Shown one piece after another: positions 25,301 through 36,093 of a stretch of DNA of 64,000 nt; within the stretch, counting starts at the first letter, position 1; each line of letters starts with the position of its first letter. The position numbers were made by a program, and so were the translations under genes. The notes beneath the pieces were generated by a model. That model was not told where the DNA came from, made no database searches, and saw nothing but the letters and a program-made list of their open reading frames with translations. This DNA is from Pholiota molesta (lineage: Eukaryota > Basidiomycota > Agaricomycetes > Agaricales > Strophariaceae): positions 1,240,001 through 1,304,000 of the forward strand of contig JACGCK010000001.1 in NCBI GenBank assembly GCA_014925825.1. Direction: 5' to 3'.

Positions 25301-27078
25301 CGTGAGACCATGGCTGAATGGATAGCGACAGCGACGAGGAATCTGCTTGGGATGGCGACATTAATCTATGGTTGAACTGTCTTTGGACGTCATCAAATAT
25401 CGAGCGCTCTCCAAGGTCGAGGGATGGGACTGGAGAGAGACACATTGGTGAAGGAGGATAAGAAAGCGGCGCTCCCCAGCTGGTTGCCGTCATCGGAGAA
25501 CCAGGAACATTTTCGTAAAATCGCTGAGCAATGTCAGGGGATGCTACACGTAACATCAGCATTGGTGATGGAGGATATGAAAGTGGGGCACCCCAGGTAG
25601 TCGCAGTGAGAGGTGTTTCAGGTCTATCCTCATAGAACCGATGTGCGATGTCAGGAGAAGATATGCGTAAAGATTCCAAAGAAGAGAAAGAGAGAGGACC
25701 ATAGTCAGGGGGTCCACAAGACGTTTGAATAGAAGGGGTTGTGCACACAGAGCCTTCTAGACGACTGTCAAGGTGAACAGATGGCACTCGAACCCATGAA
25801 ATCGGAGATATTTCGCCTGGTGATTGAGGTCCCGCTGATGAAATTGACCAAGTGAAATCTTCCATGTTCAACTCCTCTATTTCGACCTCATGGGCAGGAT
25901 CTAACGCCATGCTATTGGGAAGGTTTGGAGGCTCGAGGCTAGTTTGTCCAGTTGCGGCCAATGGGGTAGGACTCAAATGCGCACTGGCTCTCCAAGACTT
26001 GACGCGACTATTAAGATCCTGTCTTGCGCTTTTAGGTTCATCCTCTTGGACTATGGGCGACAGAACCTGGGAACTACTGGGAAAATATTCTGGAGGTGTG
26101 CCTAGAGCGCGCGAGGTTGGTTTGATATCCGGTCGCACCGAAGGCGATTCAAATCTTTCCACTAGGGATAGCTTCCGGGGGGCATGACGAGTAACGGGTG
26201 CGCTGTGTTGCTGAATCGCCGAATTCTCACCAGTATCATCGTCAAAAAATCTTACGTCCGTTACGGTTGTTCTGCTTTCTCCCCGGAAATGGCCGTGAGA
26301 AGGGGCCGTGTATGGGTAGTGCTGACTGGCATCCGATACTTCTCGATGAATAGTGGAGACCCAAGGACCATACCACCTTGCAAGGCGATGATCAATGTCG
26401 AATTCAATCTTTCCGCTGATCAATGGTCGACGTTCATTTGGAAGCGGTGGATCGGAAAGATGCCCCCATAAACTTTGCCAAGAATCATCGGAAATTCGAG
26501 GAGTCAAAGTGAACCCGTCCTCAGTATAGTGAAAATATAAGCAGAGTCCGGAGGTACTGGGGAAATTAAATTCTCTGGCAATAGCTGTCAACTGTCCGAA
26601 CATCTGTAGAGTTTGTTAGTCCGGCCTGTAAGAGAAGAGATCTCACACAACATACCGATGGGAACAGAGGCATAACTATGCCTTGCGACAGCCGGTTGTA
26701 AGGCCCATTGCTCGTGATTTGCGCTTGCCCACGTTCCTGAAGCAGATTCGCGAAAGGGATGACGATAATCAAAGGCTTGCTGCTCCTTAACTGGCTTGAA
26801 CTTGCTCTATCTTTGTTGTCACGCAATCCCGTGGGGTGATACGGAATTGAGGACGTTTTCCTCATGCGGGAGCCTGGCATGTCGGGGCTAAGACCAACTT
26901 CATGCAGTCCGAAGTCTTGACCCGAAAGCGGCTGGGTAGACAACATTGGAACAGGCATGCCAGGGAAGATAGAATCCGGATTCGTATCAGGAGGACTGGG
27001 GGGACCACGGGGAAATTTGAAAGGGGGAGGCCTAGTGAATGGGGACGCCATCGTACGAATATGCTGTGAAAGCGACAT
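22342..27078 (-). CDS. Tyr-Pro repeat protein, many exons, function unknown
   Basis: Not a characterised family to my knowledge, though I believe similar proteins occur in other Agaricomycetes. Starts MSLSQHIRTMASPFTRPPP. A conserved-looking globular segment follows (FGQLTAIAREFNFPSTSGL, ISDDSWQSLWGHL, GKIEFDIDHRLARWYGPW), then a disordered part with a duplicated 39-residue unit (25445-25678) and two WSHVWPY motifs. The C-terminal half is a chain of motifs of the form YPxFNLYPxIYPxFDIYP. Approximate exons: 26604-27078 region, 25080-26600, 24951-25019, 24505-24904, 24366-24449, 24205-24309, 24084-24142, 23974-24027, 23868-23921, 23747-23812, 23541-23690, 23344-23490, 23150-23290, 22342-23096. 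Nearly all repeat introns are phase 1 and split the Tyr of L/YP. The final exon has HAELHAIVMMES and a Pro-rich tail (IPPPVPPKPSSRK) ending PMDRTL. The 24205/24142 junction is uncertain: a weak GTACGC donor or one missing C at 24137-24140. Confidence 0.75.
23060..25085 (-). repeat. Coding Tyr-Pro repeats, each split by an intron
   Basis: Nine splice junctions join a half-motif (x-YP-x-F-N-L) to a second half (YP-x-x-YP-x-F-D-x-YP). Examples after splicing: YPYFNLYPGIYPYLDVYP, YPYFNMYPSVYPYFDLYP, YPLFNLYPAIYPHFDLY, YPMFNLYPAVYPHFDIYP. The exon at 24505-24904 holds a second type, five tandem copies of YP-x-N-L-x-x-IYP (YPHTLRAIYP, YPHNLSNIYP, YSHDLSQIYV, YPYNLDNIFP, YPYNLGHIYS). The linkers between motifs differ in length and sequence, so this is not a recent tandem array. 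Confidence 0.85.
25445..25678 (-). repeat. Tandem 117-bp coding duplication
   Basis: Two adjacent 39-codon units read RISSPDIAHRFYEDRPETP.. and RVASPDIAQRFYENVPGSP.., each followed by a WGAPLSYPPSP block. The copies are in frame and clearly diverged at the DNA level, so the duplication is not recent. Confidence 0.9.
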
Positions 27079-27530
27079 GTCAGGGAGTTGGACTGAGGCA
27101 TGGGTGGAAGACAAGGCATACTGAGAAAGAGAATTTTTGGAAAAGAAACGCAGCAGTGACTAGCCTTAATTAGCTGTTAAGAAAAAGTTTCTGCACGGCG
27201 GGTCAGACTTGCAGTATATTCATGCAACATAGGACAAATGAACGCACATGTGAGTCCCAAAGGTAGGGACGGTAGCTGAATATATAGACAAAAGACAGCA
27301 AGCAAGAGGAACCAGCTCAGCAAAGCTCCAGAATAAGAGAAAGAGTTAGTGCAATGACCGCACTGGAAGACGGTGAGGATGAATCCCAGGTAGCATATTC
27401 TATGTAGTCATCAGTTCGGGTAACCATGGATTGGTGGCATCTGTTTTATCGTGACAGTTCTATCAGTCAAGTCTGATTACAGGTTACATCAGCTCACCAC
27501 GACCTCCCATCCTCTCATATCGTTTCCGAG
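27079..27530. promoter_or_regulatory. Divergent promoter, YP-repeat gene/CSN4
   Basis: 452 bp separate the two divergent start codons. A TATATAGA-like box lies near 27283. No coding pattern is visible; the last 40 bases before the CSN4 ATG are pyrimidine-rich. Confidence 0.45.
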
Positions 27531-29094
27531 ATGGAGGCAAAGCTAATACATATCTCATCCCTCAGCCAAAAGGACAAAGGGCCTGCTTTCATCTCTCTTA
27601 TCCCAGACGTCCTATCACAATCAGGTCCAAACCTCGCGAAAGACCTTCATGCTTTGGTAGATACTGTTGTCAATCAGGACAGCGTTGGCCTTGTCGTTGG
27701 CCGTCAAGTACTGTCTGAACTTGTGAAAATTCTTGGAGAAGATGCTATCAAAGATGTCGCTCTTCGAAAGCGTGTGGTTGAAGATACCCTGGAAACTGTG
27801 CAGCCACGAATTGTCAGCTATGAAGAGCAGGTAAGCTTCTTGTGTCCATCTTAGACACACATCGATAATGGCCATTTCCGTAGGTCAATTCTCTAAGGTT
27901 TCAACTCGCGGATTTACTGGAAGGAGAAGAGGAATGGAGTGATGCTGCTCGAGTTCTTATGGGTATATCGTTGGATTCAGGTCAACGGTATGTTCAAGTT
28001 CCATTCATCCCAGAGCTAGGTTAAGATGTTAAATGATAGATCTATCGGAGACTCTGAAAAGCTTCGTATCTATGTTCGCATCGTCCGATTACTTCTAGAA
28101 GATGAAGATTCTGTCCAAGCAGAAACCTACTATAATCGCGCAGCTCTTCTTGCGCACTCGGCTAGCGATCGAGAGACCCTCTTGCAGTTCAAACTTTGCC
28201 AGGCGCGTATAAGTGACTATAGCAGAAAGTTCTTAGAGGCTGCTAGTCGATATCATGAATTGAGCTATGTCGGCGAAATTGACGAGGAAGAGCGTCGGCA
28301 TATGCTGTAAGCGCTTGTTTATAAGATGTAACGATCCTGTACAAATACTCATACAGATATTTAGCTTGGCCGCAGTTACTTGCGCTGTTCTGGCACCTGC
28401 AGGTCCCAATCGATCTCGTGTCCTGGCTTCTCTATATCGTGACGAACGAACCGTTGATCTTCCAACATATAACATTCTATCCAAAATGTTCCTTGACCAC
28501 ATTCTACGCTCAACAGAGATAAAAGAGTTTGAAAAGACGCTCAAGCCACATCAGCTTGCCAAAATCGCCATCTCCTCCAATGATAGACTTGCTTCGATTG
28601 GAAATGATGATGGTGGAGACGTAGATCCTAATGCCAGTACCCGAACAGGACCTTCCACCGTTCTTGATCGAGCTGTCATGGAACACAATCTTCTCGCAAG
28701 CTCAAACATCTACAATAATATTACTTTTCGTGGTCTAGGGGCTTTGCTAGATTTGACTCCTGGCGCAGCGGAGACGATGGCCCGCAAAATGATTGAACAA
28801 GGACGCTTGCAGGGAAGTATAGACCAAGTCGACAAACTGATTTGGTTCGAAAAGAATCGCGAAGAAGATGATGCTCAAGGCAAAGCGGGCGGGCTTGGAG
28901 AGGTTGCGGAAGCCGAAGATACTGGAGCACCTTTCACCAAACGGTGGGATACACAGATCCGATTAACCGCTGCTCATGTAAGTCAATTCAATCTCATGAA
29001 TACAGGTTCTGATTGGCAAAATTTCTAGGTCGAATCCATTGTTCAGCACCTTTCTGAAAAAGGGTTGCTAACATTCTCAGTGGAAGTAAAGTAG
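27531..29094 (+). CDS. CSN4: COP9 signalosome subunit 4 (PCI protein)
   Basis: Starts MEAKLIHISSLSQKDKGPAF. Helical repeats follow (EDEDSVQAETYYNRAALLAH, RISDYSRKFLEAASRYHELS), then the PCI winged-helix region: LDRAVMEHNLLASSNIYNNI, RGLGALLDLTPGAAETMARK, MIEQGRLQGSIDQVDKLIWF. The last exon reads VESIVQHLSEKGLLTFSVEV and stops at 29094. This matches CSN4, whose complex removes Nedd8 from cullins; in fungi it affects development and light response (family knowledge). The PCI Asn-Ile segment and C-terminal helix distinguish it from proteasome Rpn5. The gene converges with CTK1 at 159 bp. Confidence 0.93.
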
Positions 29095-29253
29095 TTTTGG
29101 TTTCAGAGAGCTGAGTTTGTGTATGCGGTAGCCTATGGTAGAATTGCTGTACATGTGTCGACACGGTGATCACAAATGAAGATGATGCAAATGTATAACT
29201 GATGCTTTAACTATTGGGATAATGTAGAGATTCAAAGCAATGTAAAGGCAAAT

Positions 29254-32200
29254 TTAAGTGGCGTTTTTTCGTTCTTTTCTTTTGGCTCGTTCGCGCTTTG
29301 TCTCCAGTTCGTGCCATTCTCCTTCGAGGTTGACCAAGCTGACAGAAAGTCAGTAAACGAGTATGAGTCAAATGAAAGAAAATTGGACGCTTACCCAACT
29401 GGTCGGGCTGCCGACGGCGCTTCTTGGACAAAATAAGGAGTGTCCATAGCTTGAAGAGCAGTGATGCGTTGCATAGGGTCGTAAGTCAGCAGCTGCTCCG
29501 CGAGATCAAGCGCAGCAGGTGACATCCACCTGGTCACAATGAGCTGCCACAATACAACGAAGGACATATGTTACTCACTTTTGAAAAGCTTCCCGAAATC
29601 GATTTGGCATAGGTTGTTGAGGTTTCACCAACTCATACCACGGAAGGCTCATGACATCCGACCAATTTTCTGTTGTCGGATTACCCAAAATCTTGAAGAT
29701 AACTTCGACTTGATGGATTTCGTCCACTCCTTGAAAGATCGGTTTCTTGGTAAATAATTCAAGCATAATGCATCTAGTATTAATTGTTAGTGACCGTCAG
29801 TCAAGGTCCTGATGGCAGTACATACCCGGCACTCCACATATCAACTTCAGGTCCATAAACAGTGGCTCCAAAGAGGAGCTCCGGTGGTCGATACCAGAGG
29901 GTTATCACTCTATTAGTATAATCCGTTCGTCTACGCTTTTGGTAGAAACGAGCAAGACCGAAATCCGCCAACTTGAGTTCACCTCGATTATTTATCAGGA
30001 TGTTTGAACCTTTAATGTCTCGGTGAATTACGCCTTTGTGATGGAGATAGGCCAAACCAGCCAGCATTTGATGACAAAGAGATTTGAGATGGGCCTCTGA
30101 AAACGGAAATTGGTTTTGTGACAGGACGCCAGTAAGATCGTGGTCCATGTATTCGAACACCATGTAGACGGAACCTAGGAAAAATAAGAAAATGATTACA
30201 AAGTGTGGAAGTTCAAATTCATACCGTTTGATACCATCATCTCATACAATCTAACAACATTTTCATGCCGGAGAGACTGCAAAAGCTTGATTTCCCTCAT
30301 GGCAGTAACAGGGAATCCATCTCGCTCAGACTCCATGCGAATGCGCTTCAACGCAACATGGGTACCCGTGATTGTATTCCGCGCTTTGTAAACCTTGCCA
30401 AAGGTCCCTTCGCCAACTTGACTAACAATCTTGTACAAATCCTTGCTAGACGATGCAGGAGCTTCGCTACTAACTTCGTGGTGTTCGGGAGGCGGAGGCG
30501 AGCGCATATCGAGTTCGTGCGATGATCCTCGAGGTCCAGTTATATCCCTTGCGTCTATCAATCTGGGACTAGGTTGTTCATCGTCAACCAATGGTTGGGG
30601 CAAATCAACTGTAGACACGCTCAAAGACAAGACTTTCTCATGATCAGGCAGGCAGTGCGATGGATCGTGAGCTGTCGAAGGATGTGCAACATAATTCGAT
30701 GCATCTCGGGCAATGAGCTCATGTCGACGATGACTTGGACTGTCGTCGGCGACTGAGTTGTGTGATTGCCTCCAGATCGCAGGACGTGGCATGTCATAAG
30801 ACGGGGGGATGCTATTTTCTGGGATTCGCGAACTTGAACCCATCATTGCGTCGGAGTTGGCATCCATGTCTTCCTCGTCGCCAGGAAAGAACCTTTTCAG
30901 GGATGAGCTGGCTTTTGCAATAGGTTTGAAACCAGAATTCCTAAGCGGCCGGTCGCGAGATGGTTGTGTGCGTAACGTGTTCAGTTTGGAATCATGCACA
31001 AACCCGTTTCCTTGTGTATGCAAAACTTGAGAGGAGGAAAACCGAGAACGCTGAACGTGTGGAGATGGAATGGAAGGTGGTGGTGGCATTGGTATGATGA
31101 TTGTTCGTACGCTAGGATCAGGAGGAGGATGAGAAGATGAAACATATCCGACTTGAGAAGTGTCGTGGGCTGGAAGACGCTCATGAATGGGATGTTGCTC
31201 ATATATTGCAGGGTTATCATGGTCAGCGAAGTGGGGATGTATTGGATGATGATTTTTGGATTGAGATATGTCTTGAATCGGGCGCTCGTAAATTGAAGGA
31301 CGGTCGTGCATTGAGGAATGAGTGTCCCTGGAAAGCTCATATTCCATCTCAGAGAAAAATTGGGGATCCTTAGATTTTCGAAGATGACGATGTGACCGTG
31401 CCTTTACAATCCGGGATTCGTCGGTTTTTCGAGAAGTGCCATTGCCAGAGTCCTTGACCGAGCTATGCTGGTGAATTCCCATAGCATAATTCATGGGGGC
31501 AAGCGATGAACGGATCGAATAGCCCCAGTGGGACTTCGGCTCGGACTTCGCTCGGAATTGAGGCTTGAAGCAGATGGACTTCTACGATGTCTAGCCAAGC
31601 TGCCCGAACTACGAGTTGGACTGACTGATTTGCTTGGGTATCTTTCCTGTCGGTTATGTGATTGGTGCATACTTCTTTCACTGGGCGTTCGACTCCGCAA
31701 AGTCACAGGACTCGAGTCTCTGCGTCGTCGCTTGATGGCTGGAGAAACAGAACGAGAATGAGACCGCCCTCGAGACGAAGGCCGTGACCTGTTTGATTCA
31801 GTGGGCGATCGACTCCGGGATCGAGAATGCGAAGGTAGACGTGGGTGTTTTCGTTTGGGAGGATAATGACTCTGAGAGACTTTATTCGTAGTGTGTCCGA
31901 CGTCTCGTCTTGTCCAGCTGCTTGATCAATGAGATACAATCTTAGGCAAAGTGGAAAACCTGACTCACTTGTTCAAATCGCTATCGTCAGCAGCTCGCCA
32001 TTCTCGTCGTCTGGTCTGCGCTTGCCCTCGTTTTGTTTTTGATGGGTTGGATCGTTGCCCATTTTGACTGCGCTGGTGCTGGTGCTCGTTCCTGGACGTA
32101 GATTTCCATGAAGCCGCAGGCTCCCATGCCCGGTCTTCAGTAGTATGATGTCTATTCTCCACATGGAGGTCATCATGCCCGCCAATTGGTTCATTGCTCC

Positions 32201-32858
32201 AATTAGACCTATCTCGACGTCGAGAATCCCATCCTGAGTCACTTTGGAATTTGGGGGCGGGCACATTCTTGTCCCTGCGAGTTTCTGGCCGCCAATCTGA
32301 AAGTCTTCTCTCAGGAGGACGTTCGACTCGAGAAGAGTCTGCAGGCCATTCGTCCAAAGGCATCTCTCTGGAGTCACCTGGAGGCCACCGTTCGTGAAAA
32401 GATGATCGAGTGTGGTCGTACGGAGTAGGGGGGGTGATACCCCATGTAGTGGTTTTTGGGTATGATGATGATGAAGCAGCGCCATCGAAGGGGTGTGACC
32501 AGTCTAACGATGATTGACTGTACTGAGAAGAATGCACCGGTCCCCATCCTGACGAGTTCCTCGAACCGCTGTCGTCGTACTCACTCCTTTCTGTACGAGG
32601 AAAATCATCATTATACGGATACCTGTCATGATCAAGGTCTCTGTGGCGCCAATCATCCCCCCGACTCCTTCGGGAAGACACATCTCGCCCAGAGACATAT
32701 GATGTCTGGGACGAGCTAGAAGGTCCTCTGTAGTTTTCTGACAAATGATACGAGGAATGGGGTCGTGAATAGGATTCGGGAGGAACGTCATCTGCGTGCA
32801 CACTCATATACATGTCGCCTTCTTGATCCTTGTTAGGTCTGGTACGTTTGGATCGCAT
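29254..32858 (-). CDS. CTK1: CTD kinase catalytic subunit (Ctk1/Lsk1/CDK12 type)
   Basis: Starts [17 protein letters not shown] (32858); the codon at 32879 is GTG. A very long disordered N-terminus is rich in Arg, Ser, Asp and Tyr, with an RS-like stretch ([34 protein letters not shown]). The kinase domain has [12 protein letters not shown], the C-helix [11 protein letters not shown] (PSTAIRE position), [18 protein letters not shown] and the T-loop Thr in [19 protein letters not shown]. It ends [17 protein letters not shown]. The T-loop and PVTAMRE identify the CDK12/Ctk1 class, which with a cyclin K/Ctk2 partner phosphorylates Ser2 of the RNA polymerase II CTD. At least six introns. Confidence 0.92.
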
Positions 32859-33750
32859 TGAGAAGCGTATGGATGCCACAGCAAAATGATATCGATGGTT
32901 TGACGAATCGAAGTTGTGGTGTTACTTGTTGCACACGGTTGGCAGCTGGATAAAAAGAGAACGTTGGTAAGCGCTAACCTCGATGATTGGAAGGCATATA
33001 AACGTGTAACCGAAGGGGTGAACATACATTAGGGGAAGCAGACTCGAACAGCGCTGCAAGTATAAATGAAAGATTCAGAAATGATAATGCAAATCCAAGC
33101 ATTGGATTATTGATTATGAGGAAAACTTACCAGTGCTTTAGAATAGTTGTGCGCCTAATGAACACTGCCGAAGACACTCGAATAAACCACGCTGATATCC
33201 GTGCGAAATTGATCCTATAGTTTGTAAAGCCCTTGGATATTTACAACCCAATTAATGTCAGAAATTTGGGTGATTTCAACCAAATTAGTAGGATATATGA
33301 AGATGTTCGTCCACTGCAGTGTGCACTGTGAAGAGCCTCAGGTCACGGTTGAAGCAAGTCGATTGTAAGAACATGTGACTACATGTCAACTACATGTCAT
33401 TGTCAATGTCATCATCGAAAACCTTGAATTCTAATCAAATTCTAACTAGATTTATAGAGTCATTCCAGGTCATTTCCTGTACTTGCTTGGTATTGTACTT
33501 ACGCCATGAGTTAACTCGAGTTATGTAACGAGGCTTCTCTGTCATACTATGACGAAGGGAGGGAACAAACTCAAATTTCTTAGAATGGCACAAATCCAAG
33601 TTGGGCAAACAGTGTCATTCGTTTTCAAATAAGTACAAGAACTCTTTAAATGGTAGTAAACAAATATACCACCTTGGTACCACCGAGTCTCTAGACAGAC
33701 CAAGTAAGTACTGTGATAGCCATTGGTCATGGTGGTATGGACCAACATAT
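32859..33750. other. Intergenic upstream of CTK1
   Basis: Nearly 900 bases without a gene I can support. Probable CTK1 5' leader (possibly with an intron) and promoter. Three ACATGT hexamers lie close together at 33371, 33381 and 33392. The part near 33541-33750 is 3' flank of the WD40 gene. Confidence 0.45.
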
Positions 33751-35851
33751 TCATTGGTGGGTACATTCCAAACTTGGACGTGATTCTTCGTTCTCCAATG
33801 CATTCCGCATGTCGGCTAGGACCTGAAGAGCTGCGACATTAGCTCTCACAATTCGTGCTGAACCGGTACGCTTGTTGGTTTCAACTATCTGCTCCGCATT
33901 ATCCATCCTGGAAAAGGAGCTGCGAGAAGATGTCGGGGAAAACAGCTGTAAATCGACATTAGGACTACACGTTATGCTGAATTAAACTTAAACGGCCGAC
34001 CTTGATGTTGTTATCAATACCACTTATAGCAACCACAGGAAAGTGAGGATGGCCCTCAACTACGTTAACTACACTGCTATCGCCTTCGTAGATCCCATGT
34101 AGGTTTCCACTACCTTTATTCCAGATGAAGAAATTACCATCATCAGATCCTGAAACGACCCATTCATCATTGGGACCAAGGAAATTAACTGCTCATAGAG
34201 ATCAATTAGCGAAGGCAGTAATAACATTCATAGATGAACTGTCCTACATACCATCCTTGATTGTAGCGACATTCCGCGCACCAACATAACAACGTCGGGG
34301 CATCACTGTAGGCACATGGTGTCCAGCTTCCTGTCGCAGTCTCGGCGAAAATTCGTCCAAAAGGCTGGTGACTACACCCCGTAGATGAGAAGGCGGTGTA
34401 TCGTGCTCTTCGGTAGCTTCTGAGACAGACGAATCATTGTCTGTCTACAACCAATAATTATTATTGAAAATTGGAGCAGTATGTGATCGTAACATGCCTT
34501 TGAAGGTAGAACGGAAGACGTCGCTGTTGACATGTTGTCTTTGCTTTCCGGGTCGTCCTTGCTGGAATACAGGTAAACTCCATCACCGCTATAAGCTGTT
34601 TCGCATTCAATCATTGAGCATCAAAGAATGTGACATAGAAACGAACAAAGTATGACCTGGCCAAAACCACTCATAAGTCATCAAAAACTAAAATAGTGAA
34701 ACGGAAAACGCTCTCACTTCATGTCCGTTGAAGTCTGACATACGTGCTCCTGTAATATGGTCGCGTCCGATACGCCGAGCGTTGCTGGGTGGAGAGTGCC
34801 TACCGAACCTTCGCACACAAGTAGTTGCGCCTTTCCCAATGCCGGGGACTGCACCCCAACTACTTTCAATAGTACGGCGTAGATGCCTGCGATCAAATAG
34901 GTACCCCTTAAAATGAAGATTTAAATGTGGCCATAGCATAGGTTTTCAACACATACATATGGTGCTTCTCCTGCGACCACAAGTAAGTGGGGGGTAAGTG
35001 GGGACAAGGATAAGGTCGACAACTCATGCCCTATATCGATAAGGGGTGCAGAGCATGACCCAGATCGACAATTATGAGGTGTTCTAAGGTCATGTTGGCG
35101 GACAGTTCCATCCTAAAGAAGTTGTCGGTATGAATATGAGCAACCTTTTTTCTGAAGCCTGAGATATATAGCATTCGAACCTCTGACACCGACAGAAACA
35201 GGTCCGGGCTATCTTCCGTTGCAATTCTTTTAACAGAATCATGGTGGCAGCGTATGATTGCGACCCGTGTCTGATCGAAAGAGAATGACGCCTCTTCTTT
35301 GCCCAGAGCTGAAGTGGCAAGGGCATTTTTGACATCAAACACTCTGATTTGCGAATCTCCTGCAGCAGTTGCTCTGAACGATGATATGGTTATGGGTGAG
35401 CGATGATTCTACTCCATAACATGAATAGCTTACATACGGGACGAATGTGGTAACATTTTTGCATTGAAAATGTTTGCTTGATGCCAGGTATTGATTACGG
35501 CTGAGCACACAAATGGGTATTCTTGTTCGAGCTGGCTTGAATCGATGTTCCATAACCTGACAGTTGTATCATCTCCACCGCTTATGAGCAGACTTCCGTC
35601 TTGGGCCCAACTTAGGGCATTCACGCAACTATACCATCGAGTCAAAGCCTTAACAAACAAAACATATTCGCGACGTCAACTTACCCCGTATGTCCCTCTA
35701 AAACATTTGTTCTATCAAGAGTGCGAGTCAGCGCTCGGGAAAGGTTCCATCTTCGGAGGCGCTCTACGCTTGACGAAGTTGGGCGTGTTTGAAGCAGACT
35801 CGGAATACTGAGCAGACGTCTCTGCATTTGTCCGTGAATCTCAGTCGTCAT
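33751..35851 (-). CDS. WD40 protein of the DCAF6/DCAF8/WDTC1 type
   Basis: Starts MTTEIHGQMQRRLLSIPS (35851). The pattern is distinctive: an Arg-rich N-terminal helix (VERLRRWNLSRALTRTLD), then VLEGHTG/CVNALSWAQDGSLL, SGGDDTTVRLW, RVAIIRCHHDSVKRI, DGTVRQHDLR, LSLSPLTPHLLVVAGEAPYG, YLFDRRHLRR, and later YSGDGVYLYSSK and a final repeat DEWVVSGSDDGNFFIWNK followed by GHPHFPVVAISGIDNNIKLF. The split propeller with a long insert between blades is typical of DCAF6/8 and WDTC1, substrate receptors of CUL4-DDB1 ubiquitin ligases. Blade count and DDB1 binding are inferred. It ends SRPSLECTHQ. Ten or so exons. Confidence 0.82.
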
Positions 35852-36093
35852 TTCGTAGGTGGAAAGGTTTGGGAAAGGTTCTGGATGAGGGGAAGATATA
35901 AAAAGAGACACCTATTATTAGGCAAGCGAACTGACGTCATGAAATCAATCATGTACATAAATCAAAGGAGAACGTACACAAAACTACTCGTCAACGCTTT
36001 TGTACTGAATTTGAATTTATGTGTGCCGATGTATTGCAGGCTAATTAATCTGTTATTGATACAAATTACAATTATGAACTAAATATTACATTT

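Noticed and set aside
33541..33803. Overlapping short frames on both strands upstream of CTK1
   Set aside because: They overlap the true 3' end of the DCAF-type gene and show no conserved features.
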